DNA of 5,430 nt from contig JAJZEY010000221.1 in NCBI GenBank assembly GCA_021805585.1, positions 1 to 5,430 on the forward strand. The letters run 5' to 3'. Shown here piece after piece: positions 1-5,059 of the stretch. The notes under the pieces are model-generated. The model was not told the DNA's origin and did no database searches. It saw only the letters and a program-made list of their open reading frames with translations. The DNA is from Planctomycetota bacterium (lineage in GTDB: Bacteria; Planctomycetota; Phycisphaerae; WQYP01). Each line of letters opens with the position of its first letter. Within the stretch, counting starts at the first letter, position 1. Position numbers and translations under genes: made by a program.

Positions 1-508
1 TTCCACCGATCGCCGTCAGCATGGTTGTGGCATTGCCGCCCGCGACATAATTCCCGGCGGTTCCTGTTGCCGTGGCCGCGCCGCCAGTTCCATAAACATT
101 TTCGCTTTGCCCGGTCTGTGAAACGATCGTTTCATAGCCGCCCGCACCACCTGTGGCCACAGCAATTGAATTGGCGTCATTTGGTGATGTCGCATTGGTC
201 GTACTCGTCGCATTAGCGGTAGCCGAGGCGCCGGCATATCCCGATGTACTGACGCTGGACGCAAAAATGCCGCCGGAACCACCAACGGCAATCGCGGTAT
301 TATTCGGGTTATTTTGTTGGGCATTAGCCGTTGCCGATTGGGCGGCTATACCCGGCGAACCGTTGGCACCGGTTACCTGTACAAGATTCACCATCGTAGC
401 TGACAATGGTGCGGCACCTGCCGCCGCACAAGCGGATGCGGCAGCCAAAAAGATCGCCCGGCCAATGCTCGCGTGCCGCAATATGTTTTTTTCAAGCTTC
501 CTGTACAC
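1..508 (-). CDS. Exported Gly/Ala/Thr/Asn-rich repeat protein, N-terminal part (cut by window edge)
   Basis: This frame is open from a GTG at 508-506 to the left edge (169 codons, no stop). The start is chosen because AAGGAG lies 6 nt upstream (515-520). The N-terminus looks like a signal peptide: a basic stretch (residues 3-17: RKLEKN, R11, H12, R17), then a hydrophobic Ala-rich core (18-33) with possible Ala-X-Ala cleavage sites near residues 30-37. The mature part is almost only Gly, Ala, Thr, Ser, Asn, Val and Gln. It holds at least two imperfect repeats of about 43 residues (47-80 and 90-124), each with a SATANA-type block, a PN pair, an IAV motif and a GG-x-GG end; a third seems to begin near 140. 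Low-complexity composition of this kind is typical of beta-strand-repeat surface or matrix proteins, including some PEP-CTERM proteins, but the C-terminus that would decide the anchoring type lies outside the window. Function is unknown; export is fairly well supported. Confidence 0.75.
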   Translation of the reverse strand, partial: MYRKLEKNILRHASIGRAIFLAAASACAAAGAAPLSATMVNLVQVTGANGSPGIAAQSATANAQQNNPNNTAIAVGGSGGIFASSVSTSGYAGASATANATSTTNATSPNDANSIAVATGGAGGYETIVSQTGQSENVYGTGGAATATGTAGNYVAGGNATTMLTAIGG

Positions 509-512
509 GATT

Positions 513-530
513 CTCTCCTTCAATGAAAGG
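513..530 (-). promoter_or_regulatory. Ribosome binding site within a small hairpin, for the exported repeat protein
   Basis: Read on the minus strand, CCTTT (530-526) can pair with the GAAGG (521-517) that forms the upstream half of the Shine-Dalgarno sequence. This makes a 5-bp stem (one G-U pair) with a CATT loop. The stem would partly hide the AAGGAG that decides the GTG start. The pairing is visible in the sequence; that it controls translation is only an inference, and a stem this short may be marginal. Confidence 0.3.
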
Positions 531-716
531 CAAAGTTTTTCGACTCAAACGCCGCGGACCGCGCGGCATTTCGGGTTAGGCCCAATTAAGAAATGGTCAG
601 AAAGTATACTAAAATTGCGCTGTGCCCGTCCCTGACCGACCGTAGGATAGCCGCAATGCTTGAAATCAGTCAAGAAGAAAAGCCTTTCTTTTTTTTGCTC
701 TTCGGGCAATAGAGTG

Positions 717-732
717 GGTCAATATTGGTCAA
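717..732. repeat. Direct repeat GGTCAA, 10-bp period
   Basis: GGTCAA occurs at 717-722 and again at 727-732, one helical turn apart, with the palindrome CAATATTG (720-727) between and overlapping them. On the minus strand these are two TTGACC boxes, which resemble -35 elements, but neither has a matching -10 at the usual distance. It could be a protein-binding site upstream of the exported-protein gene, or chance. Confidence 0.3.
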
Positions 733-838
733 AAAGATCATTTTAGAGCCGTTTCGTCGTCGTTTTGTCGCACTTGACAGCGCGGGCGATGGCGGATCGG
801 GGATAGCAAACGGGGGAGATACCGTCCCACAGCGCCCG

Positions 839-2194
839 TCACCGTGCTGCCGGCCGACGCCGGAAACGTGCGGCAAGCCCATCTGCCGCCTGCCGAAGTT
901 TCCACCACGCCAGTGCCAGTCGCAAACGGGTCTGAATCCGCCGAAGCCCGGTATCTTCCGGGGCAATGTCCAAGGCCTGATCCAGCCAGTACCGCCCGCG
1001 GGCAAAATCGTGGCGGCTGATATACGCCAGCGCCAGGTTCGACATCGCCAGCATATATTTGGGTTGAATCTTTAATACCGCCCGGCATTGGCTTATGCCC
1101 GCCTCCAGCCGGTTGTCCAGAAGCAGCGTCACCGCCAGCGCGTGGCGGCCCTCCACATGCTGCGGATTCATTTCCACCAGCCGCTCCAATGCCGTGCGGG
1201 CGGATTCAAGCTGATGCATATCCATAAACAGTCGGCCAAGGTCCAGCAGCGTACCCTCATCCAGGTCGGCCTGGGAAAGCTCGCAATTCGCGTGGTAAAC
1301 CGCTTCCGCCCGATTCTTTTGTCGATGGTGTATTCGCGCTATTTGCAGATGCGCGCCGCTGTAATGCCGGTCATGCTGCAACACAAACTTGAACCGTTCC
1401 AACGCCAGGCCGCTATCCCCCTGGTCATCCGCCAGAACGCCAAGCTGAAAATGCGCTGTGGGTTCTTCCGGTTCAAGGTCCAGCACCTGACGGAACTTTT
1501 CCCCCGCCGCCGTCGGCAGACGCATTTCCATCAGCAGTTCGCCAAGGTCCAGCAGCGTATCCAGATTCCCCGGATCGCACCGGAGTTCCTCCATTAAATG
1601 CCGCCGGGCATCCGTCAACCGCCCCTTGGCCCAGTGCACATCGGCAATGCGGGCATGAATCCGCGGGTAGTCCGGCTCCATTTCCAGAACCTGCCGCCAG
1701 CACCACAGGGCGCGTTCGTAATTCGCACGGGCAAACAGCGAACAGCCCATGTTGTAAAAGCAGGCCGGGCACTTTTCCCGGTACTGCCGCGCCAGATAAA
1801 ACATCTCCTCGGCTTTTTCATGCTCCCCCAGTTCACTGTAGGCGGTTATACGGTTGCAGTAGCAGGGTTCAAAGCCCGCATCCAGCTGCTGGGCGCGTTC
1901 AAAAAAGCGGATCGCCTGCTTGTACCGCCCTATGCGGACACAGTCCGTCCCCGCGGCGTTAAGCGTTTCAAGGTCTTCAGGTTCCAGGGACAACGCCTTG
2001 CGATACGCCGCCAGTGCCTCGTCATGACGTTCCATCATGTCCAGCGTAATGCCCAGATTAAAATACCATGCCCCGATGGTCGGATTGATTTCTATGGCGC
2101 GACGCAATTCGCAAATGGCTTCCTCCCACCGCCCACGTTCATACAGATCATGGGCATGTTCAACACGCTGCTCCGCTTCCTGCCAGTCGCTCAT
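839..2194 (-). CDS. TPR-repeat protein, about twelve tandem TPR units
   Basis: The 451-residue product is almost entirely tetratricopeptide repeats, helix-turn-helix units of 34 residues that serve as protein-protein docking surfaces. Units can be followed at roughly 8-38, 42-72, 76-106, 110-141, 145-175, 177-208, 211-242, 246-276, 280-311, 313-344, 348-378 and 381-412, with the usual pattern of G/A at position 8, A at 20 and P near 32 (INP, LEPE, MEPD, CDPG, MNP, IQP, IAPE). There is no signal peptide or membrane segment, so it is probably cytoplasmic. The last 30 residues are Arg-rich. Repeats four and five hold six cysteines within 55 residues (111, 113, 142, 145, 151, 165), including a CPAC motif. 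The ATG is supported by GGAG 9 nt upstream (2204-2207). No catalytic domain is present and the partner cannot be told from context. Confidence 0.93.
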   Translation of the reverse strand: MSDWQEAEQRVEHAHDLYERGRWEEAICELRRAIEINPTIGAWYFNLGITLDMMERHDEALAAYRKALSLEPEDLETLNAAGTDCVRIGRYKQAIRFFERAQQLDAGFEPCYCNRITAYSELGEHEKAEEMFYLARQYREKCPACFYNMGCSLFARANYERALWCWRQVLEMEPDYPRIHARIADVHWAKGRLTDARRHLMEELRCDPGNLDTLLDLGELLMEMRLPTAAGEKFRQVLDLEPEEPTAHFQLGVLADDQGDSGLALERFKFVLQHDRHYSGAHLQIARIHHRQKNRAEAVYHANCELSQADLDEGTLLDLGRLFMDMHQLESARTALERLVEMNPQHVEGRHALAVTLLLDNRLEAGISQCRAVLKIQPKYMLAMSNLALAYISRHDFARGRYWLDQALDIAPEDTGLRRIQTRLRLALAWWKLRQAADGLAARFRRRPAAR

Positions 2195-2221
2195 GGATGG
2201 TCGCTCCAGTACACAGCCTTC

Positions 2222-2250
2222 ATGCTAACAAACCGGCGGCCACAATCCAA
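2222..2250 (-). promoter_or_regulatory. Possible promoter of the TPR gene
   Basis: On the minus strand TTGGAT (2250-2245) and TAGCAT (2227-2222) are 17 nt apart, four matches of six each to the sigma70 consensus. A transcript would begin about 20 nt before the ATG and include its Shine-Dalgarno sequence. Weak, because such partial matches arise often by chance. Confidence 0.25.
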
Positions 2251-2277
2251 GTGGCACGAAAAGACCGCGCGACAATA

Positions 2278-2306
2278 TTTTGCCGGCCGCCATGGTCGGC
2301 TATAGA
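2278..2306 (+). promoter_or_regulatory. Possible promoter of yjbQ
   Basis: TATAGA (2301-2306) is a fair -10 element, with a poor TTTTGC/TTTGCC -35 at 2278-2284 at a 16-17 nt spacing. It would give a leader of about 65-70 nt that holds the hairpin at 2340-2358. This is the best candidate in the divergent region but remains weak. Confidence 0.25.
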
Positions 2307-2339
2307 ATCATCCGCGTCCTGGCCTGTGTCAGGACTCTG

Positions 2340-2358
2340 GCCGCCGACGAATGGCGGC
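2340..2358 (+). promoter_or_regulatory. GC-rich hairpin in the yjbQ leader
   Basis: GCCGCC (2340-2345) and GGCGGC (2353-2358) are perfect complements around a 7-nt loop, ending 21 nt before the yjbQ ATG. There is no T-run after it, so it is not an intrinsic terminator. No thiamine-pyrophosphate riboswitch core was recognised. The role is unknown. Confidence 0.35.
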
Positions 2359-2379
2359 ATAACCGGACGGTAAATTGGC

Positions 2380-2799
2380 ATGAAAAGCTTTACGGAATAT
2401 CTGACCTTTCACGTTCCAAAACGGATGGATTTTGTGCATATTACGCCGCAACTTGAAGATTGCGTGCGCCGCAGCGGAATTCAGGAAGGATTGCTGCTGT
2501 GCAATGCGATGCACATTTCGGCGTCGGTATTTATTAACGATAATGAAGCCGGACTGCATGAAGATTACCGGCAGTGGCTGGAAAAGCTCGCACCGCACAA
2601 ACCGGTCAGCGGGTACCGGCATAATGACACCGGGGAAGACAACGCCGACGCGCACCTGAAACGTCAAATTATGGGCCGCGAAGTGGTGGTGGCCATTACC
2701 GGCGGGAAAATGGACTTTGGCCCGTGGGAGCAGGTTTTTTATGGCGAATTTGATGGCAAGCGCAACAAGCGCGTTCTGGTGAAAATTATAGGCGAGTAA
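2380..2799 (+). CDS. yjbQ: YjbQ / UPF0047 family protein
   Basis: The 139-residue product matches the usual length and conserved order of the YjbQ (UPF0047, TIGR00149) family. Visible signatures are the H-x-SAS motif (H45-S49) followed by a hydrophobic strand and N53-E56, a D62 helix, the [16 protein letters not shown] block (79-94) with three family-typical polar residues H81, N88 and H92, the ITGGK-x-x-G-x-WE turn (106-117), and the VLVKIIGE C-terminal strand. Members are small soluble cytoplasmic trimers. The E. coli protein has been credited with weak thiamine-phosphate synthase activity from genetic complementation, but the true physiological role is not settled, and no thiamine gene is nearby. 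A TAA directly in frame at 2371-2373 makes this ATG the first possible start; its Shine-Dalgarno is poor (GGACGG about 9 nt upstream). It stands alone on its strand, divergent from the TPR gene. Confidence 0.93.
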   Translation: MKSFTEYLTFHVPKRMDFVHITPQLEDCVRRSGIQEGLLLCNAMHISASVFINDNEAGLHEDYRQWLEKLAPHKPVSGYRHNDTGEDNADAHLKRQIMGREVVVAITGGKMDFGPWEQVFYGEFDGKRNKRVLVKIIGE

Positions 2800-2925
2800 C
2801 CGGCAACCCGTCGCCGATAGACTACTGGATCACTCCGCGTGAATCTGCGGTCGACGGAAGGGTTTATGGCCTTAATGTCATTCACCGCACGCCTCCAATC
2901 GGGATCTTGCCCGTAAATTAAGAGG

Positions 2926-2954
2926 GAATGACCCATTCGTCTTTTATTTTTTTT
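2926..2954 (+). terminator. Possible intrinsic terminator of yjbQ overlapping the end of the convergent gene
   Basis: GAATG/CATTC (2926-2930 and 2934-2938, ACC loop) is followed on the plus strand by a T-rich tract ending in eight Ts (2947-2954). The stem is only 5 bp and lies over 120 nt past the yjbQ stop, so it is a weak call. The T-tract is the complement of the poly-lysine codons and stop of the minus-strand membrane gene. Confidence 0.35.
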
Positions 2955-3663
2955 CGCCCTTCCCATCATTTTTTGCCGTTCGCCAGCGCACATATTGATA
3001 CACCATGGATACCGCGGTTACCGCCGCCACCAGCATAAACAGGCGAATCGGATGATCCAGCAGTTGCGCATGGAGGCTCCGATTCTGCCCTGGCTTGGCA
3101 CAAGCCACCATCACACCCAGCAATCCGCCCACACCCAGCAGCGCTCCTTCCAGTGTGCACAACACCACCACGCCCAGCCGGAATAAATACAGTCCCGCCA
3201 CACACAACAGAACCAGTCCCACTGCCGCGGGCACCCAGCGGAAATCGGGCGGTTGATGGAACCAGTGCCACAATGCAATGCCGCCTAAACAGCCGATCAG
3301 TCCGCCCGCCACCATGGCCGTTGCCTGCATAACCGGCACCAAAAGCAGTCCCAAAATGGTGCCCGCAAGGGCGGCGGCCACCGCGGCCACAAAAGACCAA
3401 TGCACCAGATACATGCCAAAATACCAGCCCAGGGCGGCACAATTGGCCATAACCACCGCGCGGTAATGCCGCCACGAAACCAGCAGAAAAGTCAGCCCGA
3501 CCAGCGCCAGCAGGGCGTCCCAGCGGGCGTCTGGAACAGGGAAGTGGTGGGCCAACAGCCGCCAATGCGCGTACACCTCCCGCACGTGCTGATGCCATTC
3601 CGGTATGGAAAGGCTATGCCAGATGGATTCACTGGTTGGCTGGCGCGTCATGGTGAACATCAT
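2944..3663 (-). CDS. Seven-span membrane protein of unknown function (downstream member of a paralogous pair)
   Basis: The 239-residue product has a soluble N-terminus of about 45 residues with no signal peptide, then about seven hydrophobic segments (roughly 48-63, 66-87, 89-109, 112-133, 143-161, 164-188 and 207-226) and a short Lys-rich tail ending GEKK. The gly-rich helix pairs (A-GTILGLLLVP, then AGGLIGCLGGIAL) recall DUF4203/TMEM198-like multi-span proteins, but I cannot confirm that family. It shares order, motifs and tail with the gene just upstream: GLT before the first helix turn, an HP pair (204-205) before the last helix, a QY pair (223-224) at its end and the same coding end GAAAAAAAATAA. 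The start is uncertain: ATG occurs at 3663, 3660 and 3651 and the only nearby purine box (AGGG, 3667-3664) best fits the third. An in-frame stop precedes the first. Confidence 0.8.
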   Translation of the reverse strand: MMFTMTRQPTSESIWHSLSIPEWHQHVREVYAHWRLLAHHFPVPDARWDALLALVGLTFLLVSWRHYRAVVMANCAALGWYFGMYLVHWSFVAAVAAALAGTILGLLLVPVMQATAMVAGGLIGCLGGIALWHWFHQPPDFRWVPAAVGLVLLCVAGLYLFRLGVVVLCTLEGALLGVGGLLGVMVACAKPGQNRSLHAQLLDHPIRLFMLVAAVTAVSMVYQYVRWRTAKNDGKGEKK

Positions 3664-3695
3664 CCCTGATGCAAAAGGAATTCCGAGCGTTTATC

Positions 3696-3720
3696 CCGGC
3701 AACTGCTGCCGGAAACCGGC
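3696..3720 (-). promoter_or_regulatory. Competing inverted repeats between the two membrane genes
   Basis: Three adjacent 5-mers, CCGGC (3696-3700), GCCGG (3708-3712) and CCGGC (3716-3720), let the middle one pair with either neighbour, giving two mutually exclusive hairpins with loops of 7 and 3 nt. They lie in the 78-nt gap between the upstream stop and the downstream start. No T-run follows, so this is not a standard terminator; it could affect mRNA stability or the ratio of the two products. Confidence 0.35.
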
Positions 3721-3741
3721 ATGCGGAAAACCGTGGTGGAA

Positions 3742-4635
3742 TTATTTTTTTTCCTCGCCCGCGTCCTTCTTTTTATTCTTCTTCTGCCGGTGAATATGGC
3801 GATATTGCACCGCCATGCCCAGCAGGCCGCAGGCGGTAAATATCCAGGTCGGATGCAGCCGCTGGACGGCCCAGGCCAGATTTTTCGGACTATACCACTC
3901 GCCCGCCAAGGCAAGCGCGGCAAAGATCATCAGCGTACCAAGCCACGCCCCACCCACCAGACTTGTTGCCCGCGAAAAAATAATGCCCAGCAGAAGCGCA
4001 ATCAGCCCCGCCCCGGCCGCCATGGCATACATGGCACTGCGTTGCCCGGCGGACAACTTGCCCAGCCGATCATGAATATTGGCCCACACGCCTGTGACCA
4101 CTTGCCACATCCAGGTTGGCTTGACCTTACGGGTTTGTGTTCCCGCGGCGGTCGAAGCAGCGTTGCCGCCCGTTCTCGCGGCGGTGGAAGCAGCCGGCCT
4201 CGCCCCCGGCAATGGTGCCGCGTGATCCGCCGGCCCCGCCGCGGCGATCTTTTTTCCGCCGCCCATCCGCACGACGGCGGTCAGGCTATGCAGCGCCCGG
4301 GGAGTCCATATGCCATCATAAAAACTTGCCACGCCCACCACGATTGCCGCGGCAATAAGACCGGCCAAAACCGCCTGCGTGATGCGGAACAGCAGACCAC
4401 CCAGAATAAGTCCCGCAATAATGCCCGTAATAACAGTGGTCAGGCGGGCCAGGTTTGCGTGCCACAATACCGGCACAAGAAAGCCACCGCATGCCCCCAC
4501 GACCACCATAAGCAACGTTACCAGCGGCCGCGCCACCCGAACGGCTTCCAGCCACAGGACCACCCCTGTAACCAAAGTAAGGCCGGTTGCCAGCAGAAAA
4601 GGCCACGTTGGAGGCGGAATGTCGTTCGCGTTCAC
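3742..4635 (-). CDS. Multi-span membrane protein with a central Ala/Gly/Pro-rich linker (upstream member of a paralogous pair)
   Basis: The GTG start at 4635 is supported by AGGA 8 nt upstream (4647-4644); a nearby ATG at 4640 is in another frame and hits a stop at once. The 297-residue product has four hydrophobic segments (about 12-30, 36-58, 65-83 and 87-105), a linker of about 95 residues whose middle (125-170) is low-complexity Ala/Gly/Pro/Thr, then three further segments (about 201-220, 225-245 and 264-279) and a very basic tail (KKNKKK, ending GEEKK). No catalytic motif or known domain is recognised; the paired Gly-rich helices recall DUF4203/TMEM198-like proteins, unconfirmed. It lies 78 nt before its likely paralogue and probably shares its transcript. 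The main difference between the two is the long linker here. A role in membrane organisation or in a complex with the partner is only a guess. Confidence 0.82.
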   Translation of the reverse strand: MNANDIPPPTWPFLLATGLTLVTGVVLWLEAVRVARPLVTLLMVVVGACGGFLVPVLWHANLARLTTVITGIIAGLILGGLLFRITQAVLAGLIAAAIVVGVASFYDGIWTPRALHSLTAVVRMGGGKKIAAAGPADHAAPLPGARPAASTAARTGGNAASTAAGTQTRKVKPTWMWQVVTGVWANIHDRLGKLSAGQRSAMYAMAAGAGLIALLLGIIFSRATSLVGGAWLGTLMIFAALALAGEWYSPKNLAWAVQRLHPTWIFTACGLLGMAVQYRHIHRQKKNKKKDAGEEKK

Positions 4636-4671
4636 ACCATGATTCCTGCAAACTCAAAAATTAAACTCGCG

Positions 4672-4692
4672 GACCGGAGTTCTGTGCCGGTC
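4672..4692 (-). promoter_or_regulatory. Leader hairpin upstream of the membrane gene pair
   Basis: GACCGG (4672-4677) and CCGGTC (4687-4692) form a perfect 6-bp stem with a 9-nt loop, some 35 nt before the GTG start. On the minus strand an AT-rich stretch with five Ts follows after several bases, so a weak attenuator is conceivable. Two GAGTTT copies flank that stretch. Role unproven. Confidence 0.3.
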
Positions 4693-4713
4693 ATGTTAGC
4701 CGATTCGACGTTC

Positions 4714-4747
4714 AAATTAAATCCGAATTTAAGTCCAATTTAAATCC
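4714..4747. repeat. Three AT-rich tandem repeats, 11-12 bp period
   Basis: Near-identical 11-mers AAATTAAATCC (4714-4724), AATTTAAGTCC (4726-4736) and AATTTAAATCC (4737-4747) sit head to tail, the first two separated by one G. They differ by one or two bases from each other. They stand out in a GC-rich setting, in the region between the divergent membrane gene pair and tRNA-Glu. Period and location fit a regulator or nucleoid-protein binding array, which is inferred. Confidence 0.6.
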
Positions 4748-4761
4748 CCGCCCAATCCAGG

Positions 4762-4786
4762 CTGAATTCAGGTTACCTGCAATTGC
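4762..4786. repeat. Cluster of three adjacent palindromes
   Basis: Back-to-back perfect palindromes CTGAATTCAG (4762-4771), AGGTTACCT (4770-4778, odd centre) and GCAATTGC (4779-4786) fill 25 bp just beyond the tandem repeats. TGAATTCAG recurs at 4870-4878, just before the tRNA promoter. They may be binding sites for dimeric regulators; this is inferred from symmetry only. Confidence 0.45.
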
Positions 4787-4883
4787 GATTTTCGTCGAAA
4801 GGTCCGCCGCCGTTTGGCCAACCAATGCCGACGCACAGCGTGCCGGGGAACAGGCCGCGGGTTTGAACTTGAATTCAGACGAT

Positions 4884-4912
4884 TTGTCGCCTTTGAAAAG
4901 GCTTGGTATAAT
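4884..4912 (+). promoter_or_regulatory. Sigma70-type promoter of tRNA-Glu
   Basis: TTGTCG (4884-4889) and a perfect TATAAT (4907-4912) are separated by exactly 17 nt. Transcription would start near 4919, leaving a leader of about nine bases before the mature tRNA at 4928. This is the clearest promoter in the window. It may also supply transcripts to efp by read-through of the terminator. Confidence 0.85.
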
Positions 4913-4927
4913 GCTCGGCTCTGGTTC

Positions 4928-5000
4928 GCCCTCATCGTCTAGAGGCCTAGGACACGGGCTTTTCACGCCTGTAACTGGGGTTCGAATCCCCATGAGGGCA
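4928..5000 (+). tRNA. tRNA-Glu (anticodon UUC)
   Basis: The 73-nt cloverleaf is complete. The 7-bp acceptor stem pairs GCCCTCA (4928-4934) with TGAGGGC (4993-4999), and A5000 is the discriminator. The D stem is 4937-4940 with 4950-4953. The anticodon stem CGGGC/GCCTG (4955-4959 and 4967-4971, one G-U pair) encloses the loop TTTTCAC, with anticodon TTC at 4962-4964. The T arm has TGGGG/CCCCA around TTCGAAT. CCA is not encoded, so it must be added by a nucleotidyltransferase. It reads GAA and GAG codons and, as in most bacteria, the charged form could also feed tetrapyrrole synthesis. Confidence 0.97.
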
Positions 5001-5010
5001 ATTGGCGAAT

Positions 5011-5037
5011 AGCGCCGCCGTGCGGCGCTTATTTTTT
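5011..5037 (+). terminator. Intrinsic terminator after tRNA-Glu
   Basis: AGCGCCGC (5011-5018) and GCGGCGCT (5022-5029) form an 8-bp GC-rich stem with a 3-nt loop, followed by TA and six Ts (5032-5037). It begins 11 nt after the tRNA and ends only 22 nt before the efp start codon, so it stands between the two genes and would limit, but perhaps not abolish, read-through. Confidence 0.88.
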
Positions 5038-5059
5038 ATGTACCTGAAACGGGGTTTGC

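Larger units (their letters stand above)
509..838. other. Non-coding region between the TPR gene and the exported-protein gene
   Basis: No convincing gene lies here; both neighbours are on the minus strand. It serves as 3' flank of the TPR gene and 5' leader of the exported protein. On the minus strand a TATACT (608-603) could be a -10 element about 95 nt before the GTG start, but no good -35 box sits 16-18 nt upstream, so it is weak. A GC-rich inverted repeat GCCGCG/CGCGGC (551-556 and 562-567, 5-nt loop) would fold in that leader. A T-run (689-696) follows an AT-only stem on the plus strand, with no plus-strand gene to terminate. No clear terminator for the TPR gene was found. Confidence 0.6.

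Noticed and set aside
601..640. A sigma54-type (-24/-12) promoter upstream of the exported protein, as found for some PEP-CTERM genes
   Set aside because: Possible GG and GC pairs can be found at the right distance, but neither the TGGCAC nor the TTGC context is present.
675..696. Hairpin plus T-run on the plus strand
   Set aside because: The stem is A/T apart from one G-C pair and there is no plus-strand gene upstream to be terminated.
2281..2379. Thiamine-pyrophosphate riboswitch ahead of yjbQ
   Set aside because: The leader is short and lacks the conserved CTGAGA-type core; only a simple GC hairpin is visible.
2800..2943. A clean minus-strand frame of about 48 codons past the end of the membrane gene
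   Set aside because: It continues antisense into yjbQ and overlaps the membrane gene in another frame; an open run this short is expected by chance and it matches nothing I recognise.
4712..4993. A 93-codon open frame on the minus strand starting inside the tRNA-Glu gene
   Set aside because: It is antisense to the tRNA and its promoter; reading frames that begin in the complement of a tRNA gene are a familiar annotation artefact, and the rest covers repeats and palindromes.
4928..5000. tRNA-Glu as an integration site for a mobile element
   Set aside because: No repeat of the tRNA 3' end, integrase or foreign gene is seen in the window.
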